A stretch of DNA of 64,000 bases, taken from positions 47,501 to 111,500 of the forward strand of contig JAMWET010000939.1 in the NCBI GenBank assembly GCA_024036415.1, read 5' to 3'. A program made the position numbers and the translations under genes. Each line of letters opens with the position of its first letter. Position 1 is the stretch's first letter. Under the pieces are notes generated by a model that saw only the letters and a program-made list of their open reading frames with translations, had not been told where the DNA came from and did not search any database. This document shows, one piece after another, positions 24,124 to 34,139 of the stretch. The DNA comes from Prochilodus magdalenae. Lineage: Eukaryota; Chordata; Actinopteri; Characiformes; Prochilodontidae.

Positions 24124-24775
24124 GATGATTATGATATGATATGATATGATATGATATGATATGATATGATATGGTATGGTATGTATAACTTTTATGATAT
24201 GATATGTGTTATGCGTGTATGGTATAGGTATGGTATGGGTATAGGTATGGCTATAGGTATGGTATGGTATGGTATAGTGGTATGGTAATGTGAATTGGTA
24301 TGAGTATGGTATGGAATGGTATGATTTGGTTTGGTATGATATGATATGATATGATATGATATGGTATGGTATGGTATGGTATGGTCTGGTCTGGTATGGT
24401 ATGATTTGGTATGGTATGGTATGATTTGGTATGGTATGATTTGGTATGGTATGGTATGGTATGGTATGATTTGGTATGGTATGGTATGATTTGGTATGGT
24501 ATGGTATGGTATGGTATGATTTGGTATGGTATGGTATGGTATGGTATGATTTGGTATGGTATGGTATGATTTGGTATGGTATGGTATGGTATGGTATGAT
24601 TTGGTATGGTATGGTATGGTATGGTATGATTTGGTGATGCGTAATGGGATGTGATTATGGTATGGTTGGTATGGTGATGGTATGTGTCATGCTATGGCTA
24701 TGTCTATGGTATGGTACTGGTATGTATTGGTATGTACAATGATTTGGTATGGTATGGTATGGTATGGTATGGTAA
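24124..24775 (+). repeat. Pentanucleotide (ATGAT/ATGGT)n array
   Basis: The array begins with pure ATGAT repeats and changes to ATGGT. ATGATTTGGT is inserted at fairly regular intervals, giving 15-25 bp higher-order units. Confidence 0.97.
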
Positions 24776-25156
24776 ACCCAGTACTGGTTGACTGTGGACA
24801 GGCTGTAGTTTGTGTGGACCTCAGGTATTGCATGTGCTATGTGGTGCTGGGCTATAGGCCTGATTAGTTGAGGGTGTGGTGCGGTGTTAAATGCCCACCG
24901 CCAGGGGAAGTTTTACAGCTGGAGCTGACCTGCCCCCAGTCCCGGGGGCACAATATGGGTGTGTCCCAGTTGCGCATCTAATACTAACACTAACTAGTGT
25001 TAGAGTGTGTAGTAAATCGTACTGTGTGGAACACGGTGGAAACACAGACACTGATAGGAAGTGTGCGGTGGCCTTCGTTCAGCTGAATCATCAGGGCTGT
25101 TCTACACAGCATGTAGTCATTTGCCGTTTTGGTCGGCTGCTGCTAAGGACTGGTTG

Positions 25157-25353
25157 GTGGTTGGTGTAGCTCAGTGGACAACACCACTACCCGCCAGGGA
25201 GTCACCCCAACATTTGGGAGACTGGGGCTGGAATCCCAATATGACCTGTGTCCTTGGGCAAGACTCCTAACACCACATTGGCCTATATGTAATACAGTTA
25301 ACCTTGTATGTTGCCCTGAACAAGAGCGTCAGCTAAACTCCATGAATGTAAAG
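25157..25353 (+). mobile_element. tRNA-derived SINE (V-SINE-like)
   Basis: A tRNA-like head has an A box TGTAGCTCAGTGG (25165-25177) and a B box GGCTGGAATCC (25226-25236). The body contains TCCTTGGGCAAGACTCCTAA and the tail AAGAGCGTCAGCTAAACTCC, typical of fish SINE tails. It has degenerated and is not a functional tRNA gene. Confidence 0.8.
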
Positions 25354-25431
25354 GTCAAATTTCATACATTTATTTACATTTTTGCTTTTAAGAAGGGCAT
25401 GAAGGGTATTTGTTGTGTTTCAAGTCCTCAA

Positions 25432-25433
25432 AA

Positions 25434-25472
<39 letters not shown>

Positions 25473-25648
25473 AATAAAATTAAATAAAATTAAATTAAAT
25501 TAAATTAAATTAAATTAAATTAAATTAAGTGTAATAAAATAAAAGTGTAATAAAATAAAAGTGTAATTAAATAAAATAATAAAAATAAAATAATAAAAAT
25601 AAAAATAAAATAAAATAAAATAAAATAAAATAAAATAAAATAAAATAA
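25432..25648. repeat. A/T microsatellites (AAAT, AATTA, AAAAT)
   Basis: (AAAT)n, then (TAAAT/TTAAA)n, then (AAAAT)n runs lie directly 3' of the SINE and may have grown from its A-rich tail. Confidence 0.95.
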
Positions 25649-25772
25649 ATTTACAAGACTTTCCAAAATGGTAGTCTTGGTAATGGTAATGGTATCTCCT
25701 TCTTGTCTTCCCTGCTAGTGTTTTCTTTTTGGCACTTTCTTTAATAAACACCTAATCATTTTTAATGTTTAC

Positions 25773-25774
<2 letters not shown>

Positions 25775-25822
<48 letters not shown>
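25775..25822 (+). repeat. (ATT)n microsatellite
   Basis: About 16 ATT units just upstream of the CpG-rich promoter region. Confidence 0.98.
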
Positions 25823-25824
<2 letters not shown>

Positions 25825-25977
25825 TCTGCTTATTCAGCTTTTTTCCCCTCTGTTATTCTCATCCGTCTTGTTTACTGACTCCTCCCCGTGTCCCCGCCCC
25901 CCTTATTAGCCATGCGCACCGGCCCTTTCTGATTGGACGCCGGCTCTCCCCTTTGAAGCCCTCGCTCAGAGCTCGCT

Positions 25978-25992
25978 ATGAGGAGTGTGTGA
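25978..25992 (+). other. Short upstream ORF in the putative znf703 5'UTR
   Basis: ATG at 25978 is followed by three codons and TGA at 25990-25992. It matters only if transcription starts upstream of it. By my reading there is just one other ATG between it and the main start. Confidence 0.4.
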
Positions 25993-26324
25993 GTGTTTGT
26001 AGTGAGGACTCCGGAGCGCAGAGAGCGGAGCGGACTTGCTCTTCCTTCCTTCCTCCCTTCTTTCCCGCACGAGGATTTACTCTTAATCGAATACAAAGAA
26101 AAACTAATCAGCGTATTCGGTCGATTATTCGACCGAGGATCCTGTTCTGTGCCCGTTTGGTGGTGATATTTGTTCCCGACGCGGATCGACCTGCTCGCTC
26201 CTTATCTGGACTACCCTATCGTACCGTGCGCGCGCCTCGCTTGGATAATTGGACGGCTTCTCTCGGTGGATCCAGGATTTCTTTGGCCGGAGCGCTGGTT
26301 CTGTATTGATCCGTATCCACAGCT

Positions 26325-26330
26325 ATGTGA
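26325..26330 (+). promoter_or_regulatory. Minimal start-stop upstream ORF (ATGTGA) before znf703
   Basis: ATG is followed at once by TGA, 43 nt before the main ATG at 26374 and in a different frame. It is the last upstream ATG in the leader. Start-stop elements are known to stall ribosomes and restrain downstream translation. A role here is inferred and depends on the leader being spliced and transcribed as expected. Confidence 0.5.
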
Positions 26331-26373
26331 TTGGACCCCCTAACACCCCTCTCTCCAGTCTGCCTTCACCCAC

Positions 26374-26613
26374 ATGAGCGAGCCTCCGTGCGGGTTCACA
26401 GCCAGCTCCCGGAGAGAGAGCCCCCCGAGCAGAGAGGAAAGTCCCCTCGCCGGCTCTGTGCCTCACAGCGCCTGGCTGTCTGTCCCCGTGCCCCCGCCTC
26501 CCTCTGATCCAGCGCGCCAGGGGCACAGGCTGCCCGTCCGGATCCTCGCGATGCTGAGCGCGCACACGAGCCATGTTCTGCACCCGGACTACCTGCAGCC
26601 CGTCACGATCGAG
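26374..26613 (+). CDS. znf703: znf703 coding exon 1 (residues 1-80)
   Basis: The exon runs from ATG at 26374 to GAG at 26613 and is followed by a good splice donor, GTTAGT at 26614. Read-through would give only VSA and then a stop. The exon ends in phase 0, matching the phase-0 start of exon 2 at CTG-GAT (LDAKK). In vertebrate ZNF703 and ZNF503 the same junction falls between IE and LDAKK, which supports the splice model. Confidence 0.93.
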
Positions 26614-27227
26614 GTTAGTGCCTGACAGACTTCCTTAAACCCTCACAAAACCGGGAATAAAGGGGAGCTGGCCTCATTTCCGGCGGACTGCGCCGCGCCA
26701 GGACGCGTAAAACCGATCACCGGAATTGTGTCGGGGTGATACTCTCATGTTTTCCGTTTGTGTAGCTGGGGTCCGTTTACGCGCATTGTTTCCTATGAGC
26801 AGTGCTATGCGGACGTGTGCGTCGCTTCCGATACGCTCCTGGCCAAAAGTCGAATACAAGCCCCTCGTGCGTCGTGGAAACGACATACGACATAAACATT
26901 TACATCAGGGCTTTGAATCCAGTGCGTCCGCTTTCTCCACTCCTTCTATTCTTCTATCTCCTCACTCTTTCGGCACGGCCACTCGTCTGCAGTGTCCGGT
27001 TTTGGCACTGCGCCTTCTACTACGTACGCGGTCCAGTTTGGGCAGCGCTCGTGCTTTTACGTACGCACGTCAGAAAGCAGGTATACACTCTAAACCAGCC
27101 TGCAGTGGTCACACGGGTGTTCACACTCAGGTCCTTGTCTTGCCGTTGGCTTGCGTAAAGAAGTCTGGATAAGGGACAAGAGCGCACACGCCCTGCAGGA
27201 TGACCTGATCAGGCTTTAATGACTGTG

Positions 27228-27275
<48 letters not shown>

Positions 27276-30205
27276 CTGTATATATATGAGTATGTGGTGA
27301 TGTTTATACTGGTAAGCTGTGGATCAGTCTGTCCAAAGAGTGACCTGTACGGAGCACCAGGCCGACCCTGAGCAGTGTACTTATCGGTGTAGGTTGGTTG
27401 TCGGTTGGCGGGTCTGAGGTGTGTAGTTTAGTCCAGCGTTAAGTTAATAACAGGCCGGGGGCTTTAACAGCCGGTTATAAAACACTTGTGATCAAAGGCT
27501 AGGCCATCTGTCTTGAAAAAGCTCGACTGGCTCCCGTTTAGGGAGGTCTGGAGTTGGGTTTATTGCACTCCTCACCCTCACAAACAAACAATAAAAAGCA
27601 GGCTTGACATGCCACAGGTTCCAGAGCCATCATTCACAAGACCTGCTTGCTGAATGCTTTCAGGCATGTGTCATTGATGAGGGCTGTTTAAATGAGGCGA
27701 GGCGGATTGTGCTCCTCTGGAATTTCCCCTTTACTAGCTGGATGCTTGAAGGAGTCTGGTGAATTCATCCGGCGCTGGAGGGCGATATATGGCAGCAGTA
27801 AAGTATCATGATACACGATATGTATCATGATATTCGATAATAATAATAAAACTATCTAGAACCGGGACTTTACTAACACTGTATAATCTTACCAAACAGG
27901 GTTTTACATAGTACTGTATAAGAGTTCTAGGACCATGCGGAACAGGTTCCCTATCATAGAAAAGCAGGTACTCATGCAAACATGTTTTTTTTTAATTCTT
28001 TAAAAAAAAAATTTTAATAAAAAAAAAAAATTCTTTCAAAATTGTAATTTCAAAATTTCAAATTTTTCAAATTTCCAAAAAATTTTAAAAAGAAATTTCA
28101 ATTTAAAAGGTTGCAATTTCCTAAATGCAGCTTATGTTAATCTACATGATCAAAAACATTGTTTTAAGTTTTAAGATGAAAGTTAGTAACACTAATTAGC
28201 TTGTTAAGCTAGTAACGCTAAGCTTGTGAACGGCCTATGGTTTAGTTCAATCAGATCCCACCAAAACTAAATGTGTTGTGACATCACAACCACAAGTTAT
28301 TGGCAGTGTGGCACGGATTCAGTGTTGGAGCCTCACCTGGAGGCTGTGGATATTATGGTATTCTTGACAAAAAAAACAAAAACAAAAAAAAAACACTTTA
28401 TTGTCTAGAAAAAAAAATTCAGAAATTTCAGAAAAATAAATTTTTTTTAACCATTTCCCCCAAATCGTTCAGCCCAACAAAGAACCGTTTGTGCATGGAA
28501 ATCAGTAGCCTGTGGCTGTCCCACAAACCTGTCCGTGTGTACCGAGGTTCCAGATGGAAGCACTAAACAAACATCGAGGGTGAAAGAGAATTTATCAAAT
28601 TATTCGAAATTCATCCCACGGCCTTTTCCGGCACGAGCACATTCTCCCCTTCTGAGGCTAACTGTGTTTCTCTGCTGCTTCTTCTTTCAGCTGGATGCTA
28701 AGAAGAGCCCCCTAGCCTTACTGGCTCAAACCTGCTCTCAGATTGGCAAGCCGGACCCTCCACCGTCCTCCAAACTCAGCCTAGGAGAGAAGGAGAGCCG
28801 GTCATCTGGCTCGGGCCTCAAGTCTGGAGAGCAGCACCAGGGCCTGGAGGACAAGTCCAGCTTCAAGCCGTACTCCAAAAGCAGCTCCGAAGGATGCAGG
28901 AAGGAGGGAGCTGGGATCAACGGTACATCCGACAAATCCGGGTACAGGGTGAATTCGTCTTCGACCACGTGCCCTACGTTCCCTCCTCACGCTACGTCCC
29001 CAAGGACTGGCTCGCCATCCCAGCATGCCCAGGGGCAGACACACACGCACCGGCAAACGCAGTCTCCGCCTGCACAGAAAGCGTCCCAGTCCCAAGTTCT
29101 TCATGTGGACTCCAAAGACTCTACGGACAGCAGCAGCACCAGCAGCAGTAGCAGCAGCATCAACATTATCAACACCAGCGATCGTGGTGGCAAGAAAGAC
29201 TCTGAGCACAGCAAGACAAGTCTGGACAATGCTCAGCTAGCTAATTCCAGCCATGTGCGCGCTAGCGTTAACTCTAGCAGTGGCAGTTCCTCCAGCAGCC
29301 CTCATCCTTCAGACAGCAAGGCTGAAACCCAGACGCCCTTGTCCTCAAGCCACATTGCCCCAGTTTCCCCATTCAAACCGGGCCACTCTGTCTTCCCCCT
29401 GCCTCCCTCCTCTATGGGCTACCATGGTTCCATCGTTGGCGCTTATGCAGGGTACCCGTCCCAATTTGTCTCAAGCTTAGACCCTGCCAAGTCCAGTCTA
29501 GCTGGGATGGGGGTCCCAGGGAAGCATCCAAGTTCCAGTCCACTCACGGGAGCTTCTCCGCCCTCTTTCATGCAAGGCTTGTGCCGAGACCCCTATTGCC
29601 TGACCTACCACAATGCGCCCCACCTTGGCGGGGGCAGTAATTGCACCTCCTGTGTCCATGACCCTTCTTCTTCCTCTCTAAAGTCAGGATTCCCACTCAT
29701 GTACCCCTCCCCGCACCTCCATGGCCTTCACTCAAGCTCTCTGACCTCCGCAGCCTCCGGATCCCTGTCTCATCCACTTTATCCTTACGGATTCATGTTG
29801 CCTAGCGATTCCCTGTCTCATGCCTGCAACTGGGTGTCCATGGCGGGGCCTTGCGACAAGCGCTTCTCAACTTCAGAGGAACTTCTGTCCCATTTACGCA
29901 CACACACCGCCCTCCCTGGAGTGGACGGCAAGTTCCTGTCTGCCTATCCTTCTTCCATGTCCTCCGTGTCCTCCTGCCACCTCCATTTGCCCCCTCCTAG
30001 CAGCCCAGGAGCGCTCCCAAGCTCCTTTTCCCTCAGGGGGTCACCCGGCCTTGGCTTGGCACGGTATCATCCCTATAGTAAAGCCCATCTGCCTGGAGCT
30101 CCATCACTCCCTATGCACTCCCTCCCTGCTACAGCACCCTACTATTCACCTTACGCCCTCTATGGGCAGAGACTGGGATCAGCATCAGCGTTGGGATATC
30201 CGTGA
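26374..30205 (+). CDS. znf703: Znf703 (NocA-like zinc finger transcriptional repressor), two coding exons joined 26374-26613 and 28691-30205
   Basis: The joined reading frame encodes 584 aa, close to the roughly 590 aa of human ZNF703. Seen in order: an N-terminal block with HRLPVRIL and LHPDYLQP (about 45-76); the Sp motif SPLALLAQTCSQIG (86-99); FKPY (138-141), known in this family to bind Groucho corepressors; a Ser/Thr/His-rich linker (about 145-300); the block GHSVFPLPPSSMGYHGSIVG (311-330); a buttonhead-like CRDPYC (378-383); one atypical C2H2 finger with Cys459, Cys468, His481 and His485 (C-x8-C-x12-H-x3-H); and a conserved tail with YYSPYALYGQRL (564-575). NET-family proteins are nuclear repressors acting in hindbrain, eye and limb patterning. 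The GHSVFPLPPSS and CRDPYC neighbourhoods match ZNF703 better than its paralogue ZNF503, by my recall. The start MSEPP resembles the family MS start. No other gene is nearby, as expected for a patterning gene in a desert. The Sp-proximal linker is shortened (see findings). Confidence 0.95.
26614..28690 (+). other. znf703 intron
   Basis: The 2,077-bp intron runs from GTTAGT to TTCTTTCAG. Its first 300 bp stay CpG-rich. It contains a (TC)n tract at about 27233-27282, a non-repetitive island at 27470-27770, and A- or T-rich low-complexity sequence at about 27985-28110 and 28370-28450. Open frames at 26726-27172 are not similar to any family I recognise and are treated as chance. Confidence 0.85.
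27470..27770. promoter_or_regulatory. Candidate intronic regulatory element
   Basis: This non-repetitive intronic island contains GATCAAAGG (27490-27498), a TCF/LEF-type word on the reverse strand, and further on a TGTCATTGATGAGG stretch. Its composition is unlike the surrounding AT-rich intron. Conservation is inferred only from appearance. Confidence 0.35.
28691..30205 (+). CDS. znf703: znf703 coding exon 2 (residues 81-584 and stop)
   Basis: A pyrimidine-rich stretch ending TTCTTTCAG at 28690 forms the acceptor. The frame then stays open for 504 codons to TGA at 30203-30205. The open frame extends upstream to 28535, but that part is intron: it has no family resemblance and begins before a clear acceptor. 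This exon holds the Sp motif, FKPY, CRDPYC and the zinc finger. Runs of Ser codons near 29120-29160 and 29260-29300 make the linker low-complexity. Confidence 0.95.
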   Translation: MDAKKSPLALLAQTCSQIGKPDPPPSSKLSLGEKESRSSGSGLKSGEQHQGLEDKSSFKPYSKSSSEGCRKEGAGINGTSDKSGYRVNSSSTTCPTFPPHATSPRTGSPSQHAQGQTHTHRQTQSPPAQKASQSQVLHVDSKDSTDSSSTSSSSSSINIINTSDRGGKKDSEHSKTSLDNAQLANSSHVRASVNSSSGSSSSSPHPSDSKAETQTPLSSSHIAPVSPFKPGHSVFPLPPSSMGYHGSIVGAYAGYPSQFVSSLDPAKSSLAGMGVPGKHPSSSPLTGASPPSFMQGLCRDPYCLTYHNAPHLGGGSNCTSCVHDPSSSSLKSGFPLMYPSPHLHGLHSSSLTSAASGSLSHPLYPYGFMLPSDSLSHACNWVSMAGPCDKRFSTSEELLSHLRTHTALPGVDGKFLSAYPSSMSSVSSCHLHLPPPSSPGALPSSFSLRGSPGLGLARYHPYSKAHLPGAPSLPMHSLPATAPYYSPYALYGQRLGSASALGYP

Positions 30206-31024
30206 TAGACGAAGATGGAGAGAAGGCCGAGGGATGAGCGCAAGACGAGGGCAAGATGTCCTCAAAAAAAGCTCCAAGCCAAAAACGTGAGGTGGGATAG
30301 CAGAGCTCGGGCCTGGAGGAGTCACTTTTTTTCACTTGCTGTGAGACGCACGTGATAGGACTGTCTTCGCTGTCAGTCTTAAAAAGTCCAACGGATGATT
30401 GATTTTTAGGCTGAGGATGGAGAACGGAGACGTCCTTGAGGAAACCTTGAGACACCGGAGAACTGATTGCTTTGTTTTAATATTATTTGATGATCAAAGT
30501 TTTATTTCAGTCTATTAAATAAAAAGGTATATTTATTTTTCTCTTGAGCGCTTGGCTTTCTACATGGGGAAACATTAACCCTCCAGATGCATTCGCTGTC
30601 ACTTTGGTACAAGAGTGATGTTTTTCCGAGTGACGGGCATCGCTGTTTCCACAGCACGGTTTTTTCGGCGTTGCTGGAATGGATGTTTGGCGTATTTATC
30701 TTTCAGTCACTTGTTTTCTTTTCTTTCTTTCCCATTTTCTGTCACTTCTCCTTTTGTGTGTCAGGTCTTTTGCTTCTTGGCTCTTTCTCGGGTGTCTCCG
30801 ATGAGCACGACTTGACTGACAGCCATTTTTTGTACATTGTACAGTTGAAAGAATAAAACAAACAGACAGATGTGATATATTTTCTATTGTGACTGATTCT
30901 GCGAGCGGGGAGGGGAGAGCTTATTGAAGGATTTGGAGGGGGACGAGAAATGAATACAGTAAGAGTAATATGTAGAGATGGCGGTGCTATCCACTTAACA
31001 GAATGTCTTATTTTGTGTAATAAA
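30206..31024 (+). other. znf703: znf703 3'UTR with alternative polyadenylation signals
   Basis: The stretch after the stop at 30205 is non-repetitive and increasingly T-rich. Canonical AATAAA hexamers lie at 30518-30523, 30852-30857 and 31019-31024, giving possible 3'UTRs of roughly 330, 670 and 840 nt. Which signals are used cannot be read from sequence. Confidence 0.6.
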
Positions 31025-31059
31025 TGATACTTGGTTACATTCATACGCGTGTTTTTAGT

Positions 31060-31437
31060 TTCTCTGGATGGTTTTTATGTGAAGGACGTTTAGGTGGCGT
31101 GTAGTGGCATATTGGTCCATGTAGGTCATTGTTGCCGCAATGGGTAGACCAATAGAAGTGGCCCCAAATGACTCCTGGGATCCGGTTCCATTTACCTACA
31201 CTGAAAGCAGCTGTTTTTCCTTCCCCTGTAATGTTATCCATTTGGAGATACAAGTTTTTTAATCCAGCAGCTAAGTTAGAGGTTGGTTACCTCCATAGCC
31301 AAAGGGGAATTCCACTAATATATATTTATATAGTTTTAAGTGTAAACAAAGTCATCTGGAGTGATGTGAAATGGTTTGTAGTTGTTCTGTTAGCCATAGG
31401 AACCCGAGGTTGAACCACAGAGAAACCTGAATACAGA
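31060..31437. other. Non-coding interval downstream of znf703
   Basis: Unique, moderately AT-rich sequence with no gene recognised. Confidence 0.5.
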
Positions 31438-32525
31438 GGGGTATAGTATTGTAGAGTATAATACAGTATAGTGTAGTGTAATATGGTATAGTAAAGTGTA
31501 GTGTGTATATAGTGTAGTATAGTATGGTATAGTGTAGTATGTTAAAGTGTAGAATTGTTTAGTATAGTATGGTAATGTATAGTGTAGTATAGTATAGTGT
31601 AGTATGGCATAGTATAGTATAGTGCAGAATAGTATGATATAGTATAGGTTAGTGTAGGATAGTATAGTGTAGTGTAGTATAGTATAGTGCAGAATAGTAT
31701 AGTGTAGGATAGTGTAGTGTGTATAGTGTAGTACAGTGTAATATAATAGTAAAATATAGTATAGGGTAGTGTAGTATAGTATGGTAATGTGTAATACGGT
31801 ATAGTATAGTATAGTGTAGGGCAGTGTAGAATAGTATAATATACTGTATATATGTAGTATAGTATAGTGTAGGGCAGTGTAGAATAGTATAATATACTGT
31901 ATAGTAAAGTGTAGAATTGAATAGTATAGTGTTGTCTAGTATGGTAATATTAAGTGTAGTGTAGTATAGTATAGTGCAGAATAGTATAATATAGTATAGG
32001 GTGTAGTGTAGTATGGTAATGTGTAGTATAGTATAGTATAGTGCAGAATAGTATAATATAGTATAGGGTAGTGTAGTATGGTAATGTGTAGTGTAGTATA
32101 GTATAGTGCAGAATAGTATAACATAGTATAGGGTGTAGTGTAGTATGGTACAGTGTAGTGTAGTATAGTAAAGTGTAGAATTGAATAGTATAGTGTTGTC
32201 TAGTATGGTAATATTAAGTGTAGTGTAGTATAGTATAGTGCAGAATAGTATAATATAGTATAGGGTAGTGTAGTATAGTATAGTATAGTGCAGAATAGTA
32301 TAATATAGTATAGGGTAGTGTAGTGTAGTATTGTATAGTATTGTATACTGCAGAATAGTATAGTGTAGGACAGTGTAGAGTAGTATTGTGCAGTGTGTAT
32401 AGTATAGTGTGTAGTGTATAGTATAGTATAGTATAGTGTAGGGCAGTGTAGAATAGTATAATATACTGTATAGTAAAGTGTAGAATTGAATAGTATAGTG
32501 TTGTCTAGTATGGTAATATTAAGTG
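31438..32525 (+). repeat. TATAGTGTAG-type degenerate short repeat
   Basis: 5-mers TATAG, TGTAG and TGCAG alternate. Longer blocks repeat, such as the one with GTGTTGTCTAGTATGGTAAT at about 31928, 32192 and 32498. Antisense YYTILHYT-type frames are spurious. Confidence 0.93.
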
Positions 32526-33430
32526 CAGGGCAGTGTCTGGTTATAGTGCCCACCATTGTGGATAGTCTAGGGTCCTGTAGAACAGTATCACTATAGTGCA
32601 GAGTAGTATAATATAGTCATAGGGTAGTGTAGTGTAGTTTTATAGTATTGTGTATACTGCAGAATAGTAAAGTTTTAGGACAGTGTAGAGTAGTATTGTA
32701 CATGTGTCATATACCCCATTTCAGTTGGATAGTATATATGTATAAGTAATATTGTAAGTAAGTTCAGTAAGCTTCTAATAATTACTCAGGTTCATTCACG
32801 TGCCAGGACCCCAGTTTTTGCAGCGTTGACTAGGCGGCAATATTAAGTGTAATGTAGTATGGTATAGTGCAGAATAGTATAATATAGTATAGGGTAATGT
32901 AGTATAGAAACAGCATATAGTGCAGAATAGTATGAATATAGTATAGGCTAGTGTAGTGTAGTATGGTATCCGTATTGTAAAGCGCTGCAGAAGCAGTGGA
33001 CAGGCCAGTGACAGTCTTAGACACAGTATCTATAGGAGGTGTGTATAAGTATACGGGAGCCCTGAACTCGCTCCCTGCAACAACAGAAAAAAGCGCTGAG
33101 TGTTGGCAGCTGTAGAATAGCCAAAAATATATTGGGATAGTAAAGTGTTAATGGAGAAATATTTATCAAGAGTCCTGACACGACCCCCAGGAATGGTAAT
33201 CATTAAGTGGCACTGTATGGGTATGGTGAATAGTGCAGAATTTCCGAATATAGCCTCGGGTGGTGGTGTAGTATCTGTCTTCAATAGGAGCGAATAGTAT
33301 AACCTCCGTAGGACAGTGTACGAGTAGTATTGTGTAGTGTGTATAGTTAGCAGGCTGTATAGCATAGTACTATGTATAGTATAGTGCGGGGGGAGGGTAT
33401 TTTTGATGAATGTGTCTTTCACAAACATCC
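32526..33430. repeat. Mosaic of the TATAG repeat and copies of 33470-34220
   Basis: Fragments matching later unique sequence appear in the same order, separated by TATAG-type repeat: CAGTAAGCTTCTAATAATTA at 32765 (also 33724), GTGCCAGGACCCCAGTTTT, and CGGGAGCCCTGAACTCGCTC at 33054 (also 34063). The lag is 950-1009 bp. It may be an assembly error or a decayed duplication. Confidence 0.6.
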
Positions 33431-34139
33431 ATACAGTTTAATCTTACTTTTCAAAAGACATTGTCCCAGGTAAAGTCATGCAGGGCAGATGTCTGGTTCC
33501 CTTCCCCACCATTGTGAACAGTTCTCTGTTCCTCTAGAACAATGCCTTTCACTATCGCACAGTGCTAAAACAAATCTCATCAAGCTTACTGGTCTTTAAT
33601 GAGACGCACAATGTGGATATATTAGAAGGAGAGAGAGAGGCAGAGGGCAGCGTTATTAAACCAGACCTGACCTATTTTCAGACATGTGAACGTGTTATCA
33701 AGGAAACCATTAAATTAAGACTTCAGTAAGCTTCTAATAATTACTCAGCGTTCAAACGCACCGCTCCGGATCCAACGTGCCAGGACCCCAGTTTTGCAGC
33801 GGACCGGAACCAGACGTGGAGTGGTGAAAGTTCCCCTCAGAAAAAGACTATGGTGCATAGCTCGGAACATGCTGCCTCATGTCCTTACACACGCTTGGGG
33901 CTGGTTCTGAGCAGTATTGAGGACGAGTACTCCAGACGCTGTAGTCACCTTTTTCATTTGCTCCTCCGAACTGACAAAGTGCCGACTTCAGTTCTGGACA
34001 GGAACCAGTGGAAAATCAGTTAAACACCGCTCTAGTATGAGCCCGACTTTGTAGCGGAACCACGGGAGCCCTGAACTCGCTCCCTGCAACAACAGAAAAA
34101 ATACGCTGAAGTTTGCCCCGAATGCAGAAAAAAGGCCAA
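33431..34139. other. Unique interval, source-like copy of the preceding mosaic
   Basis: Contains a cleaner version of the fragments scattered in 32526-33430. No gene is seen. Confidence 0.45.

Larger units (their letters stand above)
25870..26373 (+). promoter_or_regulatory. znf703: znf703 CpG-rich promoter and 5'UTR region
   Basis: GC- and CpG-rich sequence begins abruptly after an (ATT)n tract and runs through exon 1 into the intron (to about 26900). There is a GC-box-like CCCCGCCCC at 25892-25900 and an inverted CCAAT box (ATTGG) at 25932-25936. No convincing TATA box is seen, so the promoter is probably a TATA-less CpG-island type with initiation somewhere near 25940-26000. The transcription start is inferred, not seen. 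Confidence 0.6.

Noticed and set aside
25157..25240. Possible functional tRNA gene
   Set aside because: A- and B-box words are present, but the cloverleaf is decayed and the SINE body and tail follow directly.
26726..27172. 148-codon frame in the znf703 intron
   Set aside because: CpG-rich sequence is poor in stop codons. Two overlapping frames are open and neither resembles a known protein.
28535..28690. Upstream extension of the znf703 exon 2 frame to an ATG at 28535
   Set aside because: This is intronic sequence before a clear acceptor at 28690, with no similarity to the family. Exon 1 supplies the real N-terminus.
31936..32556. YYTILHYT-type antisense frames
   Set aside because: Translations of the TATAG/TGTAG short repeat.
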